A stretch of DNA of 64,000 bases from Pseudomonas sp. ADAK13 (GTDB lineage Bacteria; Pseudomonadota; Gammaproteobacteria; Pseudomonadales; Pseudomonadaceae), in the NCBI RefSeq assembly GCF_012935715.1, contig NZ_CP052860.1, positions 4,650,001-4,714,000 on the forward strand, given 5' to 3'. The notes beneath the pieces were generated by a model, which made no database searches, was not told the DNA's origin, and saw only the letters and a program-made list of their open reading frames with translations. How positions within the stretch are numbered: position 1 is the stretch's first letter; the number at the start of each line of letters is the position of its first letter. Shown piece after piece: positions 19,186 through 27,593 of this stretch. Position numbers and translations under genes: made by a program.

Positions 19186-19995
19186 GAAAGTGTCAAAGAA
19201 GTCGGCGCCGGTGGCGTCTCACGGCTGTTTGCGTTGCTGCGCATTCTGGGCGCGGTGCCGGACGGGGGGGAACGGGTGACGCAACTGGCGCAGCAGGTGG
19301 GGTTGTCGCAACCCACCACCCACCGGTTGCTGCGCAGCCTGATGGACGAGGGCATGGTGGAGCAGGATGGGCGCAGCAAGCGCTATCGCCTGAGCCTGGA
19401 GTTCTTTGCGCTGGCGGCGAATGCGGGCAACACCGGCAACCTGCGGGACCTGGTGCGGCCGAGCATGCTGCGGCTCAGTGCGTCGTTGGGGGATTCGTTG
19501 TTTCTGCTGGCGCGCAGCGGGTTTGATGCGATCTGCCTGGACCGCAGTGAAGGGCCGTACCCGATCCGTACGTTTACCGGTGACATCGGCGGGCGTGTGG
19601 CGTTGGGCGTGGGGCAGGGCAGTTTGGCGATCCTGGCGTTCCTGCCGGAGGAAGAGCGCGAGACGGTGATCCGCTACAACTTGCCGCGGCTCAAGGATTT
19701 TCACCTGTACGACGAGGTGTTTTTGCGTTCGGAGGTGGAGAGTGTGCGGCGGTTGGGGTATGCGGCGCGCAATACCGGGGTGCTGGAGGGCATGGCCGGG
19801 TTGGCGGTGCCGATCCTCGACCGCAATGGGCATGCGGTGGCGGCGCTGAGTGTGGCGACCATCAGCGACCGGCTGGGGCCGGGGAGGTTACCGACGGTGG
19901 TGGAATTGCTGAAGCGCGAGGCGGCGGCGATCGGGCCGAAGATCAATCCGTTTGACCCGACTTTGCGTCGGCCTTCGCAGATCTTTGGTGGGTAG
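19165..19995 (+). CDS. IclR-family transcriptional regulator
   Basis: A 276-residue regulator. Winged helix-turn-helix at about 20-80 (VTQLAQQVGLSQPTTHRLLRSL in part) and IclR effector domain thereafter, with GDSLFLLARSGFDAICLDR and ALGVGQGSLAILA (in part) conserved. It is divergent from the ABC/dehydrogenase operon and probably represses it. The start is uncertain: ATG 19165 is used, but GTG 19150 is possible; neither has a good ribosome binding site. The last 300 bp are G/T-rich on the coding strand, ahead of a long palindromic repeat. Confidence 0.82.
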   Translation: MDSTERNESVKEVGAGGVSRLFALLRILGAVPDGGERVTQLAQQVGLSQPTTHRLLRSLMDEGMVEQDGRSKRYRLSLEFFALAANAGNTGNLRDLVRPSMLRLSASLGDSLFLLARSGFDAICLDRSEGPYPIRTFTGDIGGRVALGVGQGSLAILAFLPEEERETVIRYNLPRLKDFHLYDEVFLRSEVESVRRLGYAARNTGVLEGMAGLAVPILDRNGHAVAALSVATISDRLGPGRLPTVVELLKREAAAIGPKINPFDPTLRRPSQIFGG

Positions 19996-20032
19996 CGGGT
20001 GTTGGCCGCAATTGAGATCAACGGGGGGGTGA

Positions 20033-20865
20033 GTACATATCCGTTTCTTCGGTAACGGCCACCTATGGTTTCGCTTTTACAGCGACTCACTTTGGAAAAG
20101 CCCCAAAGTAAGCAAAGGGCTCTGCCCCGCCTGTCGGCACCTCGCCTAGGCTCGGTGTTCCCTCACTCCGGCGATGCTCCGCGGGCCGCCGCGATGGGCC
20201 ATCCTTGGCCCAGCGCGGCTAAACCGGCGTCCTGCCGGTTTACCCGCTCCGCACCACCTGCGTTCGGCCTCGGGCTTATTGGGGCAGTTAGAGCCAGATC
20301 AAGATCAAAAGCAAGAGCACAGCGGCCTACAGGCCGGCTTGAGTGGTAGAGGCCAGATCAAAAGCCAAAGCCAAAGCGAAAGCCAAATCTGAAACTGCTG
20401 CAGCTCTGCTTTTCTGTGGGAGCTGGCTTGCCTGCGATGCAGACAACTCGGTTTTTCAGATGCACCCAGTTGATGCCATCGCAGGCAAGCCAGCTCCCAC
20501 ATTTGACCGTGCCCGCTTTTAATTTTGATTTTGCCTTTGCTTCACACCACTCAAGCCGGCCTGTAGGCCGCTGTGCTGTTGATCTGCTTTTGATCTTGAT
20601 CTTAGGCGCCCCGTTAAACCACGCTGGCCGAACGCAGGTAGTACGGAGCGGGTAAACCGGCAGGACGCCGGTTTAGCCGCGACGGGGCAGGGACGCCCCG
20701 TCGCGGCGGCCCGCGTAGTAATGCCGGAGTGAGGGCACACCGAGCCTAGGCGAGGTGCCGAGTGGTGGGGCAAGAGCCTTTTGGTTACTTTTGGGCTCCT
20801 TTCAAAAGTGACCCGCTGTAAGAGCGGAACCCATATCAGCCATCACCCAAATAACGGATATGTAC
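20033..20865. repeat. Long REPIN-centred inverted repeat, copy B (most symmetric copy)
   Basis: Termini are exact: GTACATATCCGTT at the left, ending ...AACGGATATGTAC at the right. Left arm 382 bp, 87-bp REPIN at 20415-20501, right arm 364 bp. Arms contain small hairpins such as CGCT-N5-AGCG near each end, and larger ones (AAACCGGC-GTCCT-GCCGGTTT). It lies between an IclR gene and the convergent LuxR-type regulator gene. No convincing gene inside; each arm has a mirrored open frame discussed under findings. Confidence 0.92.
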
Positions 20866-20904
20866 TCAGCCCAGCACACACCAACAGAACCCTCAGCTCC
20901 CACA

Positions 20905-21603
20905 TTAGACAGTCGCCATCGTTTGAGAACGCACCGGACTCATCGCCGCCATCGCCACCGAAGTCGCCGCCGTGCGCGTCTCCACCCCCAACTTCACATA
21001 CACATGCTCCAGATGCTTGTTCACCGTCCTCGGGCTCAACCCGAGAATGTCGCCAATGTCCCGATTGGTCTTGCCACACGCCACCCAGCGCAGCACTTCC
21101 ACTTCCCGTTCCGTCAATTGAAACCGCGCCGAGAGCAGCTTGTGCGCCGGCTCATCGTCCAGGGTGATCACGCTCGGCTGCGTCGCCGCCCGCGCCGACA
21201 GCAAAATCCGCGAGGTGCGCAAATGCGCCGCCACCCGCGCCAGCACCTCATCAGTCTGGATCGGCTTGGTCACGTAATCACTGCCACCCACCTCAAACCC
21301 CTGCACCACGTGCTTGCTGTCGGTCAGCCCGGTCATGAACACCACCGGAATGTCCGCGCTGGCCGGTTGCGCCTTGAGCCGGCGGCAGGTTTCAAAGCCG
21401 TCCAGGCCAGGCATCAGCGCATCCAGCAGGATCAGGTCCGGGCGCCGGCGTTGCACGCGGTTCAGCGCGCTGAGGCCGTCCAGCGCCACCAGCACCATGT
21501 AGCCGGCGTCGTCCAGTGCGTCGGAGAGCATCGCCAGGTTGTCCGGGGTGTCGTCGACAATCAGCACCACGCCGGGCTCAGCGCTGCGGGTCAAGGCATT
21601 CAT
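20905..21603 (-). CDS. Two-component response regulator, receiver plus LuxR-type HTH
   Basis: A 232-residue regulator. The receiver domain has acidic pocket VDD (16-18), phospho-acceptor in LILLDALMPGLDG, conserved Thr (VFMTG) and Lys (TKPI). The C-terminal LuxR/FixJ-type HTH reads LTEREVEVLRWVACGKTNRDIG (in part). Its start overlaps the 3' end of the giant sensor kinase gene by 26 bp, so the two form a pair. Located divergently from urtABCDE, which suggests control of urea uptake, an inference. Confidence 0.88.
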   Translation of the reverse strand: MNALTRSAEPGVVLIVDDTPDNLAMLSDALDDAGYMVLVALDGLSALNRVQRRRPDLILLDALMPGLDGFETCRRLKAQPASADIPVVFMTGLTDSKHVVQGFEVGGSDYVTKPIQTDEVLARVAAHLRTSRILLSARAATQPSVITLDDEPAHKLLSARFQLTEREVEVLRWVACGKTNRDIGDILGLSPRTVNKHLEHVYVKLGVETRTAATSVAMAAMSPVRSQTMATV

Positions 21604-24600
21604 CTTCGGCCTCCTTCAGGATTCGGTTGAGTTCTTCCAGGCGAAAGCTTTTCAGCAGTGCCCGAAGCTTGTTGATGAACGGCGTGGTGCCTGGGCTTTC
21701 CAGCACGATCGCGTCGAGCTTTTCATGCAGGCCACGCACGTAGCCGATGGCGCTCAGTTCGGCGAGCACGGCGAGGTCTTCGGCTCTCGGCAGCACGCCC
21801 GGTGTGGCGACCGGCGCGACGATCGGTGTTCTGCGCCGCAGCCACTGCAGATCCAGGTGCAGTTGCAGGCGCCCGAGCAATTCCGGGGTGCGCACCGGCT
21901 TGGCCAGGTAGTCGTTGCAGGCGCTGGCGATGCTGCGTTCACGGTCGTCGGTAAAGGCGTTGGCCGAGATCACGATGATCGGCGCGGTAGACAGCGCGTT
22001 ACGCCGGATCATCCGGCTGGTGGCCCAGCCGTCCATGGTCGGCATCGACAGGTCCATCAGGATCAGGTCCGGCGACAGCAGCGCTACCTGGCGGATCGCC
22101 TCCTGGCCGTTACTCGCCTGTGACACCTCAAAGCCCAAGGGCGTGAGCATGCCGCTGAGCACCTTGCGATGGTCCACATGGTCATCCACCACCAGGATGC
22201 GCCGCCGTTCGCCGTGGTAGCCGATGATGTCGTGCTCCACATGCACCACCGCCTGCGGCACCCGGACCTGGGACAGGAACAGCCGCACCTGGAAGCAGGT
22301 GCCTTTGTCCAGCTCGCTGACCACCCGCAATTCGCCGCCCATCAGCGAGGTGAGCATGCGGGTGATGGTCAGGCCGAGGCCCACGCCCTTGTCCTGGCGC
22401 ATCAGGTCGCCGCGTTCGAACGGCTGGAAAATCCGCTCGATCTGCTCGGGGTCAATGCCGATGCCGGTGTCGATAATCTCGAAGTTGGCGGTCTCGCGCA
22501 TGTAGCTGACCCGCAGGCGCACCTCGCCGCTGTCGGTGAAGTTGATCGCGTTGCCCAGCAGGTTGATCAGGATCTGCCGCACGCGTTTTTCATCGCCGCG
22601 CACCACGGCCGGGATCTTGCCCACGCAGTCCAGGCGAAAGCGCAGGCCCTTGTCTTCGGCCTGGGGGGTGAACATTTGCTCCAGGTCGTGGATCAGCTCC
22701 GGGAAGGGGATTTCGGTGAGTTCCAGGCGCAACTTGCCGGCCTCGATCTTGGCCACGTCCAGCAGGCCGTCGATCAGCGACAACAGGTGCGAGCCGCTGC
22801 GCAGGATGGTCGCCAGGGCGTCCTGGTGCTGCTCGGGCATGGCGCTGTCGCGCTGCAGGATCTGGGTGAAGCCGAGGATGCTGTTGAGCGGTGTGCGCAG
22901 CTCGTGGGACAGCCCGGTGACGTAGCGGCTCTTGGCCGCGTTCGCCGCTTCCGAGGCTTCCTTGGCCTGTTGCAGGGCCTGGTCGGTGAGGCTGTGGGCG
23001 GCGATCTCCTGCATCAGCAGCGAGGTTTGCCGGTCGGACTCTTCCTGGGCGACGCGCCGGCTTTCACGGGTCAGCACCACCCACCAGGCGAGCACGGCAG
23101 CCAATACCGAGAGCGTGAGGAACGCCTTGAAAAACGCCTGGTACAAGGTTTGCGAATGGGGCAAGCCCTGGGCCGCCTGCATGTAGATCAGGGCCAGTGC
23201 CCCGGCCAGCATCAGCACCAGCGCCAGTAACAAGCCGAGGTAGTGCGCCAGCCGGGTATGCAGGCGTGGCACCAACGTGGTCGGCAGCAACCAGCGCAAT
23301 ACGCCTTCGAACTGGCTGGCGAGGCGGGCGTGGGGTTTGCAGCGGTCGCCGCAGCGCGCATCCAGGGAGCAACACAGCGAGCAGATCGGCGTGCTGTAGG
23401 CCGGGCAGAACGCCATGTCGGCGGTTTCAAACGGGTTGCTGCACAGCCCGCAGATCACCAGGCCGGTGCCGGGTTGCGGGTGAATCAATTGTGCCTCGCT
23501 GCTGCGCGCAATGTAGTAGCGGCCCTTGGTCAGCCACGCCAGCAGCGGCGCCATGACCAGCGCGGTGCCCAGCGCGACAAACGGCGGCGCCGCCTGGGAC
23601 AGGGCGCCGAACAGGCCGAAGTGGGCGAGGATCGACAGCAGCGAGGCAATCAGCATCGACCCGACGCCCACCGGGTTGATGTCGTAGAGGTGCGCGCGCT
23701 TGAACTCGATGTGCTTGGGCGACAGGCCCAGGGGTTTGTTGATCACCAGGTCCGCCACCAGGGTGCCGATCCACGCGATGGCGATGTTGGCGTAGAGCCC
23801 CAGCACCTGCTCGATCACATCGAACACCCCCAGCTCCATCAGCATCAGCGCGATGGCGACGTTGAACACCAGCCACACCACGCGGCCGGGGTGGCTGTGG
23901 GTCACGCGGGCGAAGAAGTTCGACCAGGCCAGGGAGCCGGCGTAGGCGTTGGTCAGGTTGATCTTCATCTGCGAGATGAACACGAACAGCACCATCGCCC
24001 CCAAGGCCCATTCGGGGGAGGAGAACACATAGCCGAACGCGACGAGGTACATCTGGGTTGGCTCGGCGGCGCGCTCCATGGGGATTTCATGTTGCAGGGC
24101 AAGGAAGGCCAGGAACGCCCCTGCGAACATCTTCAGGGCGCCCGGCACGATCCAGCCGGGCCCGGCGCATAAGAGCGCTGCCCACCAGCGTTTGCGGTTG
24201 GCAGCGGTTTTTTCCGGGAGGAAGCGCAGGTAGTCCACCTGTTCGCCAATTTGCGTGACCAGCGACAGCGCCACGGTGCAGGCGGCGCAGAACGACAGCA
24301 GGTTGAAGTCGCCGCCGTCGCTGCTGCGGCCGACGAAGCTGGTCCAGTCGCTGAAGGCCTCGGGGTTTTTCCACAGTACGAAGCCGTAAGGCAGCACCAA
24401 CAGCACCAGCCACAGCGGTTGGGTCCACAGTTGCAGGCGGCTGATCAGGGTCACGCCGTAGGCCACCAGCGGGATCACCAGCAGCGAGCAAATCACATAG
24501 GCGATGGCCAGCGGGATATGGAAATACAACTCCAGGGCCAGGGCCATGATCGCCGCTTCGAGGGCGAAGAACAGAAAGGTGAAGCTGGCGTAGATCAGCG

Positions 24601-24964
24601 AGGTGATGGTGGAACCGATATAGCCGAAGCCCGCGCCGCGGGTCAGCAGGTCCATGTCCACGCCATAGCGGGCGGCGTAATAGCTGATGGGCAGGCCAGT
24701 GAGGAAGATCACCAGGCTGATGGCGAGGATCGCCCAGAAAGTGTTGGTGAACCCGTAGCTCAAGGCCAACACGCCGCCGATGGCCTCCAGCGCCAGGAAC
24801 GACACCGCGCCGAGGGCGGTGTTGGCAATGCGCAGTTCCGACCATTTGCGGAAGGATTTCGGGGTGTAGCGCAGAGCGTAGTCTTCCATGGTCTCGTCGG
24901 CGACCCAGGAGTTGTAGTCGCGGCGGATCTTGACGATGCGCTGGGTGCCGGGGAGGGGGTGCAC
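21578..24964 (-). CDS. NCS1 permease-histidine kinase-receiver fusion (hybrid sensor)
   Basis: A 1128-residue protein. Residues about 1-480 are an NCS1-family (cytosine/purine/allantoin permease-like) transporter with about 12 membrane segments. Residues 505-542 form a cysteine-rich knot with eight Cys (505, 508, 520, 528, 531, 532, 538, 542), possibly metal-binding. Two more membrane segments (about 575-630) precede a histidine kinase: H-box SHELRTP with His687, N-box NLLGNAINF, G boxes DTGIGI and GVGLGL. A receiver domain follows with phospho-acceptor Asp971 (LILMDLSMP). The GTG start at 24964 is preceded by GCAGGAG; a longer frame extends into a palindromic repeat and is rejected. Paired with the LuxR regulator downstream and divergent from the urea transporter, it probably senses urea, cyanate or a nucleobase through its permease part. 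Confidence 0.87.
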   Translation of the reverse strand: MHPLPGTQRIVKIRRDYNSWVADETMEDYALRYTPKSFRKWSELRIANTALGAVSFLALEAIGGVLALSYGFTNTFWAILAISLVIFLTGLPISYYAARYGVDMDLLTRGAGFGYIGSTITSLIYASFTFLFFALEAAIMALALELYFHIPLAIAYVICSLLVIPLVAYGVTLISRLQLWTQPLWLVLLVLPYGFVLWKNPEAFSDWTSFVGRSSDGGDFNLLSFCAACTVALSLVTQIGEQVDYLRFLPEKTAANRKRWWAALLCAGPGWIVPGALKMFAGAFLAFLALQHEIPMERAAEPTQMYLVAFGYVFSSPEWALGAMVLFVFISQMKINLTNAYAGSLAWSNFFARVTHSHPGRVVWLVFNVAIALMLMELGVFDVIEQVLGLYANIAIAWIGTLVADLVINKPLGLSPKHIEFKRAHLYDINPVGVGSMLIASLLSILAHFGLFGALSQAAPPFVALGTALVMAPLLAWLTKGRYYIARSSEAQLIHPQPGTGLVICGLCSNPFETADMAFCPAYSTPICSLCCSLDARCGDRCKPHARLASQFEGVLRWLLPTTLVPRLHTRLAHYLGLLLALVLMLAGALALIYMQAAQGLPHSQTLYQAFFKAFLTLSVLAAVLAWWVVLTRESRRVAQEESDRQTSLLMQEIAAHSLTDQALQQAKEASEAANAAKSRYVTGLSHELRTPLNSILGFTQILQRDSAMPEQHQDALATILRSGSHLLSLIDGLLDVAKIEAGKLRLELTEIPFPELIHDLEQMFTPQAEDKGLRFRLDCVGKIPAVVRGDEKRVRQILINLLGNAINFTDSGEVRLRVSYMRETANFEIIDTGIGIDPEQIERIFQPFERGDLMRQDKGVGLGLTITRMLTSLMGGELRVVSELDKGTCFQVRLFLSQVRVPQAVVHVEHDIIGYHGERRRILVVDDHVDHRKVLSGMLTPLGFEVSQASNGQEAIRQVALLSPDLILMDLSMPTMDGWATSRMIRRNALSTAPIIVISANAFTDDRERSIASACNDYLAKPVRTPELLGRLQLHLDLQWLRRRTPIVAPVATPGVLPRAEDLAVLAELSAIGYVRGLHEKLDAIVLESPGTTPFINKLRALLKSFRLEELNRILKEAEDECLDPQR

Positions 24965-25052
24965 GGTGGAGAACTCCTGCAAGAATAGGGAGATGGCAGC
25001 AATATTCGTGCCCCAGTCCTGTGGGGTGGGCTCTTTGTGGCGAGGGAGCCTG

Positions 25053-25189
25053 CTGTGGTGAGCGGGCTTGCCCCGCGCTGGGCTGCGAAGCAGCCCTAAC
25101 CAAAGCCACCGCTTATCTTCAGACAAACCGAGCCGGCAGGTTTTGGGGCTGCTTCGCAGCCCAGCGCGGGGCAAGCCCGCTCACCACAG
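25053..25189. repeat. Hairpin repeat, 'GAGCGGGCTTGCCCCGC' family
   Basis: Left arm CTGTGGTGAGCGGGCTTGCC continuing through CCGCGCTGGGCTGCGAAGCAG; the complement ends CCACAG at 25189. The loop of about 40 bp is unrelated. It lies between the divergent sensor kinase and urtA genes, unusual for these repeats because it is at a promoter side; the urtA operator-like palindrome starts 28 bp beyond it. Confidence 0.85.
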
Positions 25190-25216
25190 GCTGCTCGAAA
25201 ATGGTGCGCAACGGCA

Positions 25217-25245
25217 TACGTCAAATGACGTACTCCGTTACGTCA
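25217..25245. promoter_or_regulatory. Candidate operator of the urt operon (TACGTCA repeats)
   Basis: TACGTCA-AA-TGACGTA at 25217-25232 is a perfect 7-bp inverted repeat. A third half-site, TTACGTCA, lies at 25238-25245. The cluster is 67-95 bp before the urtA ATG. It is a good candidate binding site for the LuxR-type regulator at 20905. Confidence 0.55.
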
Positions 25246-25311
25246 GGCTGCGTATACCCGCCGTGGCCACCTGCCGCCATGCTGAACCCCTCATTGCAGA
25301 GGAGTCGCCCC

Positions 25312-26520
25312 ATGGAATCACGATTGATCCGCTCCAAACCGTTGTTGGCCTTATCACTGCTGGCGGCGAGTCTGTTCAGCCATGGCGTCATGGCCGATAA
25401 CGATGGCCTGGCGGTGACGCCTACCGAAGTCACCGTCGGCCAGTTGCACTCGGCCACCGGCACCATGGCGATTTCCGAAACCGGTTCGATCCAGGCCGAA
25501 CGCCTGGCCATCGAGCAGATCAACGCTTCGGGCGGGATTCTCGGGCGGCAGATCAAGGTGATCCAGGAAGACGGCGCGTCCGACTGGCCGACCTTCGCCG
25601 AAAAGGCCAAGAAACTGCTGGTCAACGACAAGGTGGCCGCCGTGTTCGGCTGCTGGACTTCAGCGTCGCGCAAAGCCGTGTTGCCGATCTTCGAGAAAGA
25701 AAACGGCCTGCTCTACTACCCGACCTTCTACGAAGGCCTGGAACAGTCGAAAAACGTGATCTACACCGGCCAGGAAGCCACCCAGCAGATCCTCGCCAGC
25801 CTCGACTGGATCGCCAAGACCAAGGGCGCCAAAACCTTCTACCTGGTGGGCTCGGACTACATCTGGCCGCGCACCTCGATGAAGATCGCGCGCAAGCACA
25901 TTGAAAACGTCCTGCACGGTACCGTGGTCGGCGAAGACTACTACCCGCTGGGCAACACCCAGTTCGGTTCGCTGATCAACAAGGTCAAGCTGAAAAAGCC
26001 TGACGTGGTGTTCGCCGCCGTGGTGGGCGGCTCCAACGTGGCCTTCTACAAACAACTCAACGCGGCGGGAGTGAACGCGTCCAAGCAAACCCTGTTGACC
26101 CTGTCGGTGACCGAAGACGAACTGCTGGGCATCGGCGGCGAAAACATGGCCGGCTTCTATGCCTCGATGAAGTACTTCCAGAGCCTCGACAACCCGAACA
26201 ACAAAGCCTTCGTGGAAGCGTTCAAGGCCAAGTACGGCAAGGACGCAGTCATCGGCGACGTGACCCAGGCGGCCTACCTCGGCCCATGGTTGTGGAAAGC
26301 GGCGGTGGAAAAGGCCGGCAGCTTCGACGTGGATAAAGTCGTCGCCGCGTCCCCAGGCATCGAGCTGAAAAACGCGCCGGAAGGCTACGTGAAGATCCAC
26401 GAAAACCATCACCTGTGGAGCAAGTCGCGCATCGGCGAAGTGCAGCCAAACGGCCAGTTCAAGGTGATCTACGAGTCGGATCTGATCGAGCCGAATCCGT
26501 TCCCGAAAGGCTACCAATAA
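25312..26520 (+). CDS. urtA: Urea ABC transporter substrate-binding protein
   Basis: A 402-residue periplasmic protein of the branched-chain amino-acid/amide family. Signal peptide LLALSLLAASLFSHGVMA. The core contains 'VTVGQLHSATGTMAISETGS', 'AAVFGCWTSASRKAVLPIFE' and YPTFYEGLEQSKN (quoted in part), which mark urea-binding UrtA rather than leucine- or amide-binding relatives. ATG 25312 follows GAGGAG. Codon use is strongly C-ending, suggesting high expression. First gene of urtABCDE; a REPIN separates it from urtB, a common place for mRNA processing that favours the binding protein. Confidence 0.93.
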   Translation: MESRLIRSKPLLALSLLAASLFSHGVMADNDGLAVTPTEVTVGQLHSATGTMAISETGSIQAERLAIEQINASGGILGRQIKVIQEDGASDWPTFAEKAKKLLVNDKVAAVFGCWTSASRKAVLPIFEKENGLLYYPTFYEGLEQSKNVIYTGQEATQQILASLDWIAKTKGAKTFYLVGSDYIWPRTSMKIARKHIENVLHGTVVGEDYYPLGNTQFGSLINKVKLKKPDVVFAAVVGGSNVAFYKQLNAAGVNASKQTLLTLSVTEDELLGIGGENMAGFYASMKYFQSLDNPNNKAFVEAFKAKYGKDAVIGDVTQAAYLGPWLWKAAVEKAGSFDVDKVVAASPGIELKNAPEGYVKIHENHHLWSKSRIGEVQPNGQFKVIYESDLIEPNPFPKGYQ

Positions 26521-26542
26521 CCTTAAGGGTTAACGCACCCCC

Positions 26543-26629
26543 TGTAGGAGCTGGCTTGCCGGCGATGCAGGCGACTCGGTCGGTCAGTTAAACCGAGGTG
26601 ATGCCATCGCTGGCAAGCCGGCTCCTACA
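26543..26629. repeat. REPIN between urtA and urtB
   Basis: An 87-bp inverted repeat, TGTAGGAGCTGGCTTGCC at the left and its complement ending GGCTCCTACA. It has the same length as the REPINs at the centre of the long repeats. Inside a co-directional operon it may act as a 3' stabiliser of the urtA message or a partial terminator. Confidence 0.85.
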
Positions 26630-26665
26630 GGAATGTTTTTCACCAGGTCTCAGGAGACCATCATC

Positions 26666-27583
26666 ATGGAATGGCTATCGGAATTTGGAGCCATCGCGGC
26701 GATGCAGGGGTTCAACGGCTTGTCCGTGTTCTGCGTGCTGTTGCTGATGGCATTGGGACTGGCAATCATCTTCGGCCAGATGGGCGTGATCAACATGGCC
26801 CACGGCGAGTTCCTGACCATTGGCGCCTATACCACGTACGTCTGTTCCAGCCTCACCGCGCACTTTGCGCCGAGCTTCCAGCCGTATTACTTTTTCTTTG
26901 CCATTGCCCTGTCATTCCTCGTCGCCGGCGCCGTGGGCTGGCTGGTGGAATGGGCGATGATCAGCCGTTTGTACAAACGGCCGCTGGACACCTTGCTCGC
27001 CACCTGGGGCTTGTCCCTGGTGATGCAGCAAACCTTCCGCTCGGTATTCGGCGCGCGTGAAGTGAGCGCCGAACCGCCGGCCTGGCTGATGGGGTCGGTG
27101 AACCTCACCGACGCCATCGAAATCCCGCGCAACGGCCTGTTCATGATGGGCCTGACCCTGCTGCTGACCGGGGCGATCTTCGTCATGCTCTACCGCTCGC
27201 GCTGGGGCCTGCAAGTGCGCGCCACCGTGCAGAACCGCCTGATGAGCCGCGCGGTGGGCATCAATACGCGCAAGGTCGACCGCATGACCTTCGCCCTCGG
27301 TTGCGGCGTGGCGGGCGTGGCCGGTGCGGCGTTCACCACCATCGGCTCCACCGGGCCGACCGCCGGTTCGCAGTACATCGTCGACACCTTCCTGGTGGTG
27401 GTGTTTGGCGGCGCGCAAAGCCTGTTCGGCACCATCGCCTCGGCGTTCGTGATTGCCCAGACCCAATCGCTGTCGGAGTTTTTCCTAAGTGGCTCGATGG
27501 CCAAGGTGCTGACGCTGTCGTCGGTGATTCTGATCCTGATGCTGCGCCCGCAAGGGTTGTTCTCCATCAAAGTGCGCAAGTAG
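26666..27583 (+). CDS. urtB: Urea ABC transporter permease UrtB
   Basis: A 305-residue LivH-like permease with about eight hydrophobic segments. ALGLAIIFGQMGVINMAHGE (in part) and the C-terminal TFLVVVFGGAQSLFGT are family signatures. It lacks the long N-terminal extension found in some UrtB proteins. ATG 26666 is preceded by CAGGAG. Forms the membrane channel with UrtC. Confidence 0.92.
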   Translation: MEWLSEFGAIAAMQGFNGLSVFCVLLLMALGLAIIFGQMGVINMAHGEFLTIGAYTTYVCSSLTAHFAPSFQPYYFFFAIALSFLVAGAVGWLVEWAMISRLYKRPLDTLLATWGLSLVMQQTFRSVFGAREVSAEPPAWLMGSVNLTDAIEIPRNGLFMMGLTLLLTGAIFVMLYRSRWGLQVRATVQNRLMSRAVGINTRKVDRMTFALGCGVAGVAGAAFTTIGSTGPTAGSQYIVDTFLVVVFGGAQSLFGTIASAFVIAQTQSLSEFFLSGSMAKVLTLSSVILILMLRPQGLFSIKVRK

Positions 27584-27593
27584 AGGCGAACCG

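Noticed and set aside
25021..25311. N-terminal extension of urtA through the hairpin repeat
   Set aside because: The repeat is non-coding and a GAGGAG site with signal peptide lies at the ATG 25312.
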